NCBI GenBank assembly: GCA_034520215.1
Contig: JAXHNR010000001.1
Location: forward strand, 310,001-374,000
Origin: Candidatus Krumholzibacteriota bacterium
Lineage (GTDB): Bacteria; Krumholzibacteriota; Krumholzibacteriia; Krumholzibacteriales; WJIX01
Length of the DNA: 64,000 nucleotides
Direction of reading: 5' to 3'
Both the position numbers and the translations under genes were made by a program. The notes beneath the pieces are model-generated. The model did not search any database. It saw nothing but the letters and a program-made list of their open reading frames with translations, and was not told where the DNA came from. Positions 44,336-53,227 of this stretch are shown piece after piece (position 1 is the first letter of the stretch; every line of letters starts with the position of its first letter).

Positions 44336-45784
44336 TCAACCAGATACAGAAACAGGCGCATATTGACCGTTTCTGGAGTTTTCCTTTATTTCTGACGGGT
44401 CTATTCCGTGTTTTTTCATCTTATACCTTATAGTTCCCCGTTCTAACTCAAGAAGCCTGGCTGCAGCGGTTACATTGCCGCGGGTTTGCCTCAGAGCGGC
44501 AATAATAGTCGCTTTCTCTATCTCTCTCATAGGTGTTCCTCCAGGCGGAAGATCGATCTTTATAGTTCCCTTCTCTTGAGTGATGTCTATAGTTCTTTCT
44601 TTCTTTTCTGTCTTTAAGGGAAGGTCTTCCGCTCTGATCTGTCCGCCTGTATTCAGCAGTACGGCTCTTTCGATAATATTTATTAATTCACGGATATTAC
44701 CCGGCCAGCTGTATCGTTTGAGGATTTCAACAGCTTCATCTGTTAAAGCAATTTCCCCTTTTTTAAGGCGGGTTGAGAACTGCCCTGCGTAATATCTGGC
44801 TATCGGTTCGATGTCCTCTATTCTGTCCCTCAGAGGAGGAAGAGATATTTCTACCACATTCAGCCTGTAGAACAGGTCCGCTCTGAATCGTTTATTCTGT
44901 ACATCCTTTTTCAGGTTTCTATTCGTAGCCGATATAATCCGAAGGTCAACGGGAAGAAACTGAGTGCCGCTGACTCTTCTTATTGTCCTGGAGTCGAGGA
45001 ATTTAAGGAGTTTTGCCTGGAGTCTGTAATCGATTTCTCCTATCTCATCGAGGAATACCGTCCCTCCGTTAGCGCATTCGAACAGACCGATCTTTCTTTC
45101 TTTCGCGTCTGTAAAAGCCCCCATTTCATGCCCGAAGAATTCAGTTTCGAGAAGATTGCGGGGGATCGCCGCGCAGTTTATTTCTATGAAGGGGCCGTCC
45201 TTCCTGAGGCTCGACGTGTGTATCGCTTTGGCGATGGCGCCTTTGCCCGTCCCGTTTTCACCGGTTATCATAATTGAAGTGCTTTCACTTGAAGCGACTT
45301 TCTTAGCGGTATCTATTACATCCAGGATCGGCCTGCTGACGCCTATGATATTCTGAAAACCTTCAGGTTTTCTGTTGATTTTATCAATAGTCTGTTTTTT
45401 CTCCCGTTTTCCGACACCCTGGGCTATCTGCACAAGAAGTTGGTGGAGGTCTTTCCTGCTGTACGGTTTGAACAGAATATGGCGGGCGCTGAATTCAATG
45501 GCAGCTATGTCGCTTTTCCTGTAGTTGTCGGGTAAAAGAAGAAGGATCTGACTTTTTGAATATTGATCATGCCAGTCTGTAATGGCTGCGGCTGCTTCAG
45601 TCCGCTGCTCCTTTTGCCATGATTCAGGGACAGATAGGATCAACAACGGCGCGAAGGTCTTTCTTTTAGAGGCGGTAAAATCTTCTATAGAGGGAAATTC
45701 CTTAACTTTCCATCCGGCCTCGGCGCAGTCCGTAGCAATAGGACTATCCTTACCGGGGTTTATAATATCAACAACAAGATCCAT
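44336..45784 (-). CDS. Sigma-54-dependent activator with pseudo-receiver domain, GAFTDA loop
   Basis: Enhancer-binding protein of 482 residues with NtrC-like layout. The N-terminal 120 residues fold like a receiver and keep the KP pair (FKPYSRKDL near 105-113), but no phosphoacceptor aspartate is seen at the end of the third strand (LLILSVPESW). The AAA+ domain has Walker A GENGTGKG, Walker B GTVFLDEIGE and the loop GAFTDA (222-227), with the second glycine changed. A Fis-type HTH (GNVTAAARLLELERGTI) closes it. It is therefore probably not controlled by a histidine kinase. No kinase gene is adjacent. Confidence 0.93.
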   Translation of the reverse strand: MDLVVDIINPGKDSPIATDCAEAGWKVKEFPSIEDFTASKRKTFAPLLILSVPESWQKEQRTEAAAAITDWHDQYSKSQILLLLPDNYRKSDIAAIEFSARHILFKPYSRKDLHQLLVQIAQGVGKREKKQTIDKINRKPEGFQNIIGVSRPILDVIDTAKKVASSESTSIMITGENGTGKGAIAKAIHTSSLRKDGPFIEINCAAIPRNLLETEFFGHEMGAFTDAKERKIGLFECANGGTVFLDEIGEIDYRLQAKLLKFLDSRTIRRVSGTQFLPVDLRIISATNRNLKKDVQNKRFRADLFYRLNVVEISLPPLRDRIEDIEPIARYYAGQFSTRLKKGEIALTDEAVEILKRYSWPGNIRELINIIERAVLLNTGGQIRAEDLPLKTEKKERTIDITQEKGTIKIDLPPGGTPMREIEKATIIAALRQTRGNVTAAARLLELERGTIRYKMKKHGIDPSEIKENSRNGQYAPVSVSG

Positions 45785-46085
45785 CTTTAGACCGGCCTAT
45801 TTTAGGGTTATAATCAGTGTATTCGTTCCATGAGTTAGAAAAAGCAAGATATATGCCTTATATCGGTAACATCCTCTATTTCCGGGGAAATCTTACAGGT
45901 GTGCGTTCAGCCGATTCTTTCCTATGGGTTTTTACCTTCAAGCATTCTGTTGCGGCGGGGGGTCTTCTTTGGTATTTTTCAGGTACAGATTATTCTGTCG
46001 GAGTATAAAATATGAAAACTGTAGTTTTTTCAAGGAATCATGAATTTACCTGTTTGGGATCCGAATAAAAAAAGGAGATCATATC
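45785..46085. other. Divergent intergenic region (activator / metallopeptidase)
   Basis: Short spacer between divergent genes; a 63-codon frame at 45817 (GTG start) is not convincing. A good ribosome site (AAAGGAG) sits at the far end before TTG 46086. No hexamer pair or sigma-54 site (GG-N10-GC with CAC) was found. Confidence 0.4.
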
Positions 46086-47963
46086 TTGACAAGTTTTTTT
46101 AAATCAGCATTTATTATTTTTCTGCTATTTTTACCAATTCTTTATTCAGGCTGCGGCGGGGATAAGGAGGCAGGTCTGCCCCCTGTGATAGATTCGGTCT
46201 TACCTGACTCGGCGGGGATGGGAGATACGGTTATTGTTGAAGGCGATCGGTTTAATCCCACACCCCTAAAGAACAGGATAGCCTTCTTTCCCGGTGAAGT
46301 GGCAGGAGAAGCGATTGCCATGTACGCAGTCCCATTCGAAGGAGACAGGGGGGTTCTAAAAGCGGTTGTCCCGGACGGTGTTTTTACGGGCAGTTTGAGA
46401 GCGGAGCAGATAAGTCCGATCGCGGGATTTATACCTTTTTCAGGAGGCGACATCTTCATTTCAACGGCTTTGCTGCCCTTCTATGTGGAGTTTAAAAAGG
46501 GCGATGTGGGTAAGGGGTTTTTCTGCTCTGAGAATTTTAATTTTCCTCTAACAAGCGGGGGGGAAACTCGGCATATGATGATTCTATTCAGCAATTCTCC
46601 TTCCCCGTCTGATTTGTCTGTTAATTACAGTTATTCGATTGAATTTGAAGCAGCAACAGGGGATGCCGCAGCGGCGGCAAGCAAAAAAAAGAAGGTTTAC
46701 GGTGATAAAAGATCTGAAGGTGTGTCCAATGGTTACAGGGATATTGAAGTTTCCGGGTTTGATAAAAAGAAAAGAGAAGAAACGGCGGAGCTTCTAAAGA
46801 GCGGGGGAGCTGAGTTATCATACGGGCCTGAAAAGGGGAGGTCATTTTCACCCGTAAGGGGAGTGCCTGCTACAGCGGAGTTTGATGTTTACAGTGAATA
46901 TGAAGGGTCAACCTTTGATACAAACAGCTATACAACCGTGGTCGCTGATTTAAAATATGAAGGAAATCACACACTCCTTTATCTTGACATATCTACAGAT
47001 CCGGGATGTGTGACAGATTTAGAAATCGTGAGTTTAGGGCAGGAATTTGAGCAGAGTGTTTACCAGATAGACCGTGAGTCTTATGGCGAGGAGTCTGATA
47101 TCAATGGAGACGGCAAGGTGGCGATACTTATGTCCCCTGTTATCAACGAACTTACGCCCGGAGGCCAAGACTGGTATATAACGGGGTTTTTCCTTCCGGT
47201 TGATCTTTTGCCCTCCCTTGTGAATCCGCGCTGTACAAACGGTATGGAGATATTCTATACAGTCGTACCTGATCCGGGTGGCATCTACGGCTATGTGCTT
47301 CCGAAGGAAGAGGCTCTGGAGGCGGTAGCTGGTGTCTTGGGACATGAATTTCTTCATATGATAATGTTCAATTACAGAATTTTAAAATACGGCGGGGGTG
47401 CCTCAGCTCTTTATATGGAAGAATTGTGGCTGGAGGAAGGTCTCGCGCATATTGCTGAATATCTTAATGAGCATTACGCGAATAATATTGGAAGGGTTAA
47501 TGAATACTTTGCTGATCCGGGGAATGCCTCGCTTGTTTACGGTGATGATACTATAGCGAGACGCGGGGCCGCTTTTCTCTTTCTGAGATATCTCGGAGAC
47601 AGATATGGTGATATTATATTCCGGGAACTTGTTCAGTCAAAAAAATCGGGAGTAGAAAATATTGAAAATGTAACAGGCGAGAGGTTTATAGACCTTTTTG
47701 CCGACTGGACGGCCGCGCTGTATTTAAATATACGGGGTATTGAATGTGATGAACGCTTTAAATACTCTTCACTTGATTTGGCGGCTGATTTTGAGCCGCT
47801 TAACATTAGCGGCATCACCTCAGCAGTTTTTCCGGCAGAGGGTGATTTAAGAGCGTTGGCTCCTGAGTTTATAGAATTAAATTTTACCAATGAAACTTCG
47901 CTTGATGTTTTTATTGAAAGTGATGACCACGCGAGTATGAACACGGTGATCATTCGCAGGTAA
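46086..47963 (+). CDS. Secreted lipoprotein metallopeptidase with IPT/TIG-like domain
   Basis: Lipoprotein of 625 residues. Lipobox-like ILYSGC near residue 23, then an IPT/TIG-like domain (about 32-115, DSVLPDSAGMGDTVIVEG). Zinc peptidase motif HEFLH lies at 420-424, with EEGLAHIAE some 30 residues on, supplying the third ligand; the arrangement fits gluzincin-type (M30-like) enzymes. Between them is an aspartate-rich DINGDGKVAI segment that may bind calcium. TTG 46086 has GGAG 8 bases upstream. Substrate unknown. It is divergent from the pseudo-receiver activator, which may or may not control it. Confidence 0.8.
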   Translation: MTSFFKSAFIIFLLFLPILYSGCGGDKEAGLPPVIDSVLPDSAGMGDTVIVEGDRFNPTPLKNRIAFFPGEVAGEAIAMYAVPFEGDRGVLKAVVPDGVFTGSLRAEQISPIAGFIPFSGGDIFISTALLPFYVEFKKGDVGKGFFCSENFNFPLTSGGETRHMMILFSNSPSPSDLSVNYSYSIEFEAATGDAAAAASKKKKVYGDKRSEGVSNGYRDIEVSGFDKKKREETAELLKSGGAELSYGPEKGRSFSPVRGVPATAEFDVYSEYEGSTFDTNSYTTVVADLKYEGNHTLLYLDISTDPGCVTDLEIVSLGQEFEQSVYQIDRESYGEESDINGDGKVAILMSPVINELTPGGQDWYITGFFLPVDLLPSLVNPRCTNGMEIFYTVVPDPGGIYGYVLPKEEALEAVAGVLGHEFLHMIMFNYRILKYGGGASALYMEELWLEEGLAHIAEYLNEHYANNIGRVNEYFADPGNASLVYGDDTIARRGAAFLFLRYLGDRYGDIIFRELVQSKKSGVENIENVTGERFIDLFADWTAALYLNIRGIECDERFKYSSLDLAADFEPLNISGITSAVFPAEGDLRALAPEFIELNFTNETSLDVFIESDDHASMNTVIIRR

Positions 47964-48067
47964 GATTTATGCTTTTAGGATGCGGAGAGAAAACTTCAGA
48001 AAAAATGTATTCTGTGTGAAATTGAAAAACCGACCTGCCGGCCGGACATATTCAGAGCTTATGCCTC

Positions 48068-48433
48068 TTATTTTTCAACATTTGTAAAAGATATATAACC
48101 GGACTTTTCAAGGTGGCTGAGGAACAGCCCCAGTCTGTCGAGGAGGGGTTCTGCTTCCTCTCCGAATTCTTCTTTCATCAGGTCCCCTATTTCTTCGACC
48201 CTTTTCTCCCCGTCACACATCAACCATACAAAACTCCCTATCTTATCGAGTTTATATTTGAAGAAGCGATTTTTAAATCTCGGCAACAGATATTTAACAA
48301 GAAACCTGTTCTTAAATTTTAACGCGAGCAGAGTTACAATCCCGTCCTCTCCCGTGCTGTATTCTATTTGTCTTTCCGGAATGAGTTTGAGAAGATTGAC
48401 TTCTTTTTTATTTATCTCTTTTTCTGGTTTCAT
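48068..48433 (-). CDS. Stand-alone PqqD-like protein
   Basis: Protein of 121 residues from ATG 48433, with the PqqD fold: the LDKIGSFVWLMCDGEKRVEEIGDLMKEEF segment (about 64-92) is characteristic, followed by a short C-terminal helix pair ending near SGYISF. In PqqD and related RiPP recognition elements this fold binds leader peptides for modifying enzymes; stand-alone members of unclear role are also known. No radical SAM or peptide-modifying gene lies next to it. The frame opens at 48589, but ATG 48433 is the first convincing start; ribosome site weak. Confidence 0.75.
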   Translation of the reverse strand: MKPEKEINKKEVNLLKLIPERQIEYSTGEDGIVTLLALKFKNRFLVKYLLPRFKNRFFKYKLDKIGSFVWLMCDGEKRVEEIGDLMKEEFGEEAEPLLDRLGLFLSHLEKSGYISFTNVEK

Positions 48434-48765
48434 ATTTTTATTGCCAATTGCTGAAGGTGTCGGAAATTTGACTGTTAAGTAAGAATCTCGAGTACCGAAT
48501 GTTACTTGGCAGAGAGGCTCAAAGTCAAGGAGATGCTGAAGGGGGCTGTCGGAAAACTGACAGTAAAATAATACTTTGTAGCAGGACATTCAATATAACT
48601 CAAAGTATATATTGCAGTTACACAGATAATTCAATTGTGGAATACCGGTTGCTTTATATTTAGAAAAGATATTAACGGTATGTTTATAGATAAATATGAA
48701 TATCGGGCGTAATGATCCGTGCCGCCCTTGAATATTATTTTTACATTTAGTTGAAGCGGTGTTCT
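48434..48765. other. Divergent intergenic region (PqqD-like / activator)
   Basis: AT-rich spacer between divergent genes. No hairpin, frame or promoter pair is convincing. Both genes should be driven from here. Confidence 0.35.
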
Positions 48766-50271
48766 ATGGACGCGAACAGGGTTATGGGGGAAATTGTACG
48801 GAGGCTCTGTGTTGTTTGCGGAGCCTCAGCAGCGCTTTTTACAATTTCACGTTCTGTTGAAGAGAGAAAGGTGATTCTCTTCAGGGAAAGATATGAGTCA
48901 AAAGATGAGTGTTACGGAGGTATTCTATTAGACCGGGGGTTAGAACGAAACGCAGTACAGAGTCTTCTTTTTTCTGCCTCTCAAATAGGACGGAACATAG
49001 AAGGAAAGATGGTCTCGCCTCAGAAACGCCCATTTTCCTTTTCGTATAACCCTGGGCGGTTCAGCGCTGTTCCTGGTTTGCCGCCCCGCTGGCGCGTATC
49101 TGTACGGGGAGGCGCCCCTCTTGTTTTTAGAGGAATAGCAGATGATCTTGATGTCGAAATATCTCTTGAGATCGGCAGAGAGCGCAGGACCGCCGATAAG
49201 GGTTGGGAAAATTCTGACCACCGATTCTGTTTCAACCTTATCGAAAAGGTTCTGCCCCTTCTTCATGTAAAGGATACCGAAGCGAATATACCTTTTGTAA
49301 GGACTGACAAAAAAAAATTATTCGATCCGCCTATTATTGGAAATTCAGAAATCATCAGATCTCTCAAGCAGCAGATTCAAAAAATAGCCCCGAGTGAACT
49401 GTCTGTGCTTATCGAAGGTGAAAGCGGTACTGGAAAGGAGGTAATAGCCCGCAATATTCATAGATTAAGCGGAAGAGCCTCCGGCCCTCTTGTTACGGTA
49501 AACTGTATGGAAGTGCAGCCTTCTCTGCTTCGCTCGGAACTCTTTGGACACGCGAGGGGAGCCTTTACGGGGGCGGTAGGGGAAAGAGCCGGGCTAGTTG
49601 AAAGCGCTGGGGGAGGTACGTTCTTCCTCGATGAGATAGGAGAGATGCCCGCTAATCTGCAGGCGGCTCTTCTGAGGGTAATTCAGGAAAGAGAGATAAG
49701 GAGGGTCGGTGAAAGCGGCAGAAGAAAAATAGATGTGAGGTTTATATTCGCCACGAACAGGAATCTTTCAAAGCTCGTAGAGGAGGGCGGCTTCAGGGCC
49801 GATCTGTTCTATCGCGTTTGCGGAACGAGGATAGTGGTCCCGCCGTTACGGGAAAGGAAGGAAGATATTTTACCGCTCGCTTCCTATTTTCTTAGTATAC
49901 AGGCGGAAAAGGAGAATGCTAGGCTATCCAGGCTTTCAGCATCCGCGGCGAATAGAATGTTGTCCTATAACTGGCCGGGGAATGTAAGAGAACTGGCGAA
50001 TGAAATGGAAAGAGCTTCTGTATTTAACGGAGAAAGCAGGATTATTCCCGAGGAAACACTTTCAGAAAAATTAAGTGTAAAGACCGCAGATAAAATGTCA
50101 GATACCTGTAAATACGCAAAGACACTTCCCGCCGCGATTATTAATCTGGAAAGAGAGATGATTTCGAATATACTGGAGAAGTTCGATGGTAACAGGTCAA
50201 AAAGCGCTGAGGTTCTGGGTATTTCCAGACAGGGCCTCTTGAACAAGATAAAGAAATACCGGCTAATGTGA
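48766..50271 (+). CDS. Sigma-54-dependent activator, short N-terminal sensor, intact GAFTGA
   Basis: Enhancer-binding protein of 501 residues. The N-terminal 190 residues show no receiver motif and no clear GAF match; they are of unknown type. The AAA+ domain has Walker A GESGTGKE, loop GAFTGA (265-270) and Walker B GTFFLDEIGE; the Fis-type HTH at the end reads GNRSKSAEVLGISRQGL. ATG 48766 and in-frame TTG 48751 are both possible, neither with a good ribosome site. It has the canonical loop, so classical sigma-54 activation is expected. Downstream, on the same strand, is a secreted protein gene with a separate promoter. Confidence 0.92.
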   Translation: MDANRVMGEIVRRLCVVCGASAALFTISRSVEERKVILFRERYESKDECYGGILLDRGLERNAVQSLLFSASQIGRNIEGKMVSPQKRPFSFSYNPGRFSAVPGLPPRWRVSVRGGAPLVFRGIADDLDVEISLEIGRERRTADKGWENSDHRFCFNLIEKVLPLLHVKDTEANIPFVRTDKKKLFDPPIIGNSEIIRSLKQQIQKIAPSELSVLIEGESGTGKEVIARNIHRLSGRASGPLVTVNCMEVQPSLLRSELFGHARGAFTGAVGERAGLVESAGGGTFFLDEIGEMPANLQAALLRVIQEREIRRVGESGRRKIDVRFIFATNRNLSKLVEEGGFRADLFYRVCGTRIVVPPLRERKEDILPLASYFLSIQAEKENARLSRLSASAANRMLSYNWPGNVRELANEMERASVFNGESRIIPEETLSEKLSVKTADKMSDTCKYAKTLPAAIINLEREMISNILEKFDGNRSKSAEVLGISRQGLLNKIKKYRLM

Positions 50272-50420
50272 CCTTAGATGAAGAAACAGCTGAATATAGA
50301 AGTTTTTAACCGTTTGTTCGGCCAGTAATTTATAAGGCAAGTAGGAAAACATAAGATATTGAGTCAAATTTCATCAGATATAACAAAATTTAATATAAAA
50401 CTGCAAAATTATCTTTATAG

Positions 50421-50449
50421 TTGAAATATATTACACTCTGTGATATAAT
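50421..50449 (+). promoter_or_regulatory. Sigma-70-type promoter with long leader
   Basis: TTGAAA (50421-50426) and perfect TATAAT (50444-50449) with 17 bases between. The implied leader before ATG 50744 is about 290 bases and contains a short frame and a hairpin. Confidence 0.6.
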
Positions 50450-50600
50450 AAGCGGCATAAAAGTGAGCAGTATTCGTTATGATATTTATTAGAAGAAGGT
50501 GGTTTCAGAGAAAAAAGCTAAGGATCACAAACAAATAATCAAAACAATATAACTATGATTTTTGCTTTGCGAACCTTGTCTAAGGTAGAGAAAGGGTAGT

Positions 50601-50642
50601 ATGTCATTTCGTAATTTTGATTATAAAGGAGGTGAACAATAG
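50601..50642 (+). promoter_or_regulatory. Putative leader peptide MSFRNFDYKGGEQ
   Basis: A 13-codon frame within the long leader of the secreted protein gene. GAAAGGGTAGT precedes ATG 50601, and the AAAGGAGGTG near its end looks like a strong Shine-Dalgarno site without a nearby start codon. A hairpin follows 6 bases after the stop, so the frame could couple translation to termination. The peptide shows no run of a single amino acid. Confidence 0.4.
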
Positions 50643-50648
50643 GTTTTA

Positions 50649-50678
50649 GGGAAGTTTTTCTTCCCGGTTTTCTTTTTC
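50649..50678 (+). terminator. Terminator-like hairpin (possible attenuator)
   Basis: GGGAAG (50649-50654) pairs with CTTCCC (50660-50665) around TTTTT, followed by GGTTTTCTTTTT. It lies downstream of a 13-codon frame and upstream of the gene at 50744. The stem is short (6 bp), so partial termination is more likely than complete. Confidence 0.5.
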
Positions 50679-50743
50679 AGCTTGTTTAAAAGGTATTAAC
50701 AAGCTTGGTTTGTGTCAGATAGTCTTTTTTAGGGGGTATGAAC

Positions 50744-51340
50744 ATGAAAAAAATTGGTATTGTTATCTGTTTTAGTTTATTGCTTTTTTTCGCTTCCAAT
50801 GTTGCCGCTGAAGTACACAACGACTCCTTCTTTATTACAATAGGTACAAGTTGTGAAATAATAGAGGGTGGAGGAAGCGGATATGAAGGCGGAATGTGGT
50901 ATGAGTATGATTCGGGCTGGATAAATGAATGGTTCTATGACGATCCTTTGGATTTCAACAGGGGGAAAATAATACACATCGAATTCGATCTGGTCGTTTT
51001 AGACCCGGCCAATTCCAGCAACATCTGTTTCGCTGTAAACTGGTCAACACCTGAATGGTCATATCTGGGATATGGAACACAGTATCCTCCTATACCCAGT
51101 ATACCGGAGTTTATCGAAGAAGAACACATAATGAGAGAAACACTCTTAACAGAGTGCCCCGTTCCTGATGTAGTAACTCATTACGTTTTTGACTATATCG
51201 TATATGATTACAATCCTGAATGGGTGTCGATAGATGTTATGGGTGTAAACTTTGAAGTTACAAATGGTGTTATCACTCATGAGTGCGTAGTTGAATCGGA
51301 GGAAGAAAGCTGGGGCGCTATAAAGTCGATGTATCGCTGA
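50744..51340 (+). CDS. Secreted protein of unknown function
   Basis: Protein of 198 residues with a signal peptide (about 1-22, FFASNVAA). The mature part is rich in W, Y, E and G, acidic and probably beta (WYEYDSGWINEWFYDDPLDF; ICFAVNWSTPEWSY), with three cysteines that could make a disulfide. No family is recognised. ATG 50744 has AGGGGG 7 bases upstream; ATG 50738 in frame is too close to that site. A strong terminator lies at 51415. It is transcribed from its own promoter with a long leader, 470 bases after the sigma-54 activator. Confidence 0.75.
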   Translation: MKKIGIVICFSLLLFFASNVAAEVHNDSFFITIGTSCEIIEGGGSGYEGGMWYEYDSGWINEWFYDDPLDFNRGKIIHIEFDLVVLDPANSSNICFAVNWSTPEWSYLGYGTQYPPIPSIPEFIEEEHIMRETLLTECPVPDVVTHYVFDYIVYDYNPEWVSIDVMGVNFEVTNGVITHECVVESEEESWGAIKSMYR

Positions 51341-51410
51341 TCACTTTGCGTTTAAGGGTTTATTATTATTCTTAAAACAAATTGGAAGGTAATAAGCCTC
51401 TCAGCATAGC

Positions 51411-51450
51411 TTTTAACCTCATCCGGTGTTTTCCGGGTGAGGTTTTTATA
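51411..51450 (+). terminator. Rho-independent terminator after the secreted protein
   Basis: A 12-bp stem (51415-51426 with 51433-51444, one G-T pair) around TGTTTT, followed by TTTATAT. It ends the transcript of the 50744 gene. Confidence 0.85.
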
Positions 51451-51501
51451 TATAGCAGAAGAGCTGATTATTTTATAATATAGTCTCGGGGATCCGGCAA
51501 G

Positions 51502-51785
51502 TATTTTACTAACATTGCGAGATACTATCATTTATCAGGATTGGTAAGTGGAATAGGGCTTTCATTGCTGATGAGTGCGGCTGATTGATATTTTCAAAAC
51601 CCTCCGGAGGGCGAGCGGGCAAGGATTTCTGGCCCGAAGGGGCAGAAAGAGCGAGCCCGAGGTGGGAGTGGCAATTCCCTCGCCGGGGGAATTGACCACG
51701 ATTTTGAAAATATCAATCAGCCGCATACTGTTACAAATCATCGACTACCTTATAGGTTATAAAAATTGGGGAAGCTTCAATAACA
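51502..51785. repeat. Structured interspersed repeat, copy 2 (inverted)
   Basis: Perfect 24-bp terminal inverted repeats (51576-51599 and 51702-51725; TGCGGCTGATTGATATTTTC at left) enclose hairpin B (TTTCTGGCCC/GGGGCAGAAA, 51626-51635/51639-51648, one mismatch) and hairpin A (CAATTCCC/GGGAATTG, 51672-51679/51687-51694). GAGCGGGC and GAGCGAGC flank hairpin B as near-direct repeats. Relative to copy 1 the element is inverted. The right flank to about 51785 matches the flank of the 27.9 kb copy; the left limit is only approximate. No coding function; the two short frames across it are shadows. Confidence 0.8.
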
Positions 51786-51946
51786 GGGAATACTTGACAG
51801 ATATCCTCTCAAAGGATATGATTTTTTCAAAGGGTGATCATTGATATAAAACGGTTTAGGTTAAAGATGCCCGGTTGTGTTATATTTAGATTTGAGTAAC
51901 CGTATCCGGTTGATCTTTTTCCATTTCGATGTAGAAGGAGGCTGTT

Positions 51947-52159
51947 ATGTCCGATAGTGTCTACAAAGTAATAGAATTAGTCGGTACCAGCACAGAATCA
52001 TGGGAGAAAGCGGCAGAGGCGGCTGTAATGAAGGCTTCAAAATCGCTGAGGGATCTTCGTATTGCTGAAGTTGAAAAGCTGGATATGCATATCGAGGATG
52101 GCAAAGTCTCCGCTTACCGCGCGAGAGTAAAAGTGTCTTTCAAATATAAAGGGGACTAA
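51947..52159 (+). CDS. Dodecin-family flavoprotein
   Basis: Small protein of 70 residues; dodecins form dodecamers that store or buffer flavins (or coenzyme A). The family signature VYKVIELVGTSTESWEKAAEAAV at the N-terminus and the final VSFKYKG strand match. AGAAGGAGG precedes ATG 51947. A short GGAC-GTCC hairpin overlaps the stop and is followed by T-rich sequence (TTATTATTATTT), possibly a weak terminator. Confidence 0.94.
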   Translation: MSDSVYKVIELVGTSTESWEKAAEAAVMKASKSLRDLRIAEVEKLDMHIEDGKVSAYRARVKVSFKYKGD

Positions 52160-52538
52160 GAGGTCCTTATTATTATTTCCTCGGGGCGTAAGCATTTAAA
52201 TACAGCTTCTGCCTGTTAATGGAGTTTAATTGATACTGCTTCCGTGAAGCGGACTATATAATTTGGTTCTTAAGCGTTTATCCGCGGAAGCAGATTAGAT
52301 AATAATTGCAATAAGCATTTGTTTATCCAGGTATCTGTCTTAGAGCGGCGGCGTCAGGAGATTATGCTGTAAAACCTGCTTAAAAAAGATCCTTAAATGA
52401 CAGGTTCTTTCCGAAGCGTAAGTATGCCCAAACGAAAAAGAGAATGCTGGGGGAATATCCCTCAAAGCGCTCCTTTAAGTATGATTACACTCTTTTTTCT
52501 TAACATTTGATTTATTTTTATGGTGTTTGGGGTTATAA
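52160..52538. other. Intergenic region between dodecin and udk
   Basis: No gene. Inverted repeats are present: CTGCTTCCG (52236-52244) with CGGAAGCAG (52285-52293), and AACCTG with CAGGTT (about 52372-52408). They could be leader structures of udk or remnants of repeats. I see no clear promoter. Confidence 0.4.
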
Positions 52539-53189
52539 ATGAGACCGTTTGTTATTGGAATATCGGGAGCCTCCTGCTCAGGCAAAACATCAATCGCGAA
52601 TAAACTCTCAGATATGCTGGCCGGCGGAGAAAACGTCCTGCTGCGGATGGATAACTATTATTATGATCTTTCCGATCTGGAGTCTGAAGAGAGAGCCTCG
52701 GTCAATTTTGATAAACCGGATGCTGTTGATTTTGAACTGCTGGAGAATCATATAAAAGAGCTGCTTGAAGGACGGGAAATAGTTATACCCGCGTATAACT
52801 TCAGAACTCATACAAGAGAAGGACTAAGCAGGGGAGCGCGCTGCCGTCTGTCCACTGAAGGCACCGCCCGTTCTGTACTAATTATTGAGGGGCTCTACGC
52901 TTTACTTAGAGAATCAATGAGGAGGGTTATGGATATCCGCGTTTTTATCGAAGCCGATATGGATGTTTGCCTTTCCCGCCGGGTAAAGCGTGATACAAGA
53001 GAGCGGGGAAGAACCAGAGAAGGTGTTTACAGACAGTTTTATGATACCGTTGTTCCCATGTATAATAAATATGTTCTTCCCACACGGGAGTACGCAGACC
53101 TGATAGTTGACGCTAAAGAACCTGCTGAACTGACAGCAGGGAAGATAATATCTGAATTTAATAAGATGATACAGGATGCGGGATCGTAA
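52539..53189 (+). CDS. udk: Uridine kinase family protein
   Basis: P-loop kinase of 216 residues that phosphorylates uridine or cytidine. The Walker A motif GASCSGKTS spans about residues 9-17, the DNYYYDLSDL segment near 42 and the NFDKPDAVDFELL segment near 60 fit the family, and RxxRDxxERG near 146 is the lid. A GGGGT site precedes ATG 52539. Phosphoribulokinase or pantothenate kinase relatives are less likely because of the DxPDAxDFxL motif. Confidence 0.93.
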   Translation: MRPFVIGISGASCSGKTSIANKLSDMLAGGENVLLRMDNYYYDLSDLESEERASVNFDKPDAVDFELLENHIKELLEGREIVIPAYNFRTHTREGLSRGARCRLSTEGTARSVLIIEGLYALLRESMRRVMDIRVFIEADMDVCLSRRVKRDTRERGRTREGVYRQFYDTVVPMYNKYVLPTREYADLIVDAKEPAELTAGKIISEFNKMIQDAGS

Positions 53190-53227
53190 TCAAGACGGTG
53201 GAAATTGGTACCCCTTAATGATGGTTG

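Noticed and set aside
45817-46008. Frame of 63 codons between the pseudo-receiver activator and the metallopeptidase
   Set aside because: GTG start without ribosome site; composition is like the surrounding non-coding DNA.
51575-51844. Rightward frame in the second repeat (89 codons)
   Set aside because: Same reason: it spans the repeat core and its flank and has no ribosome site.
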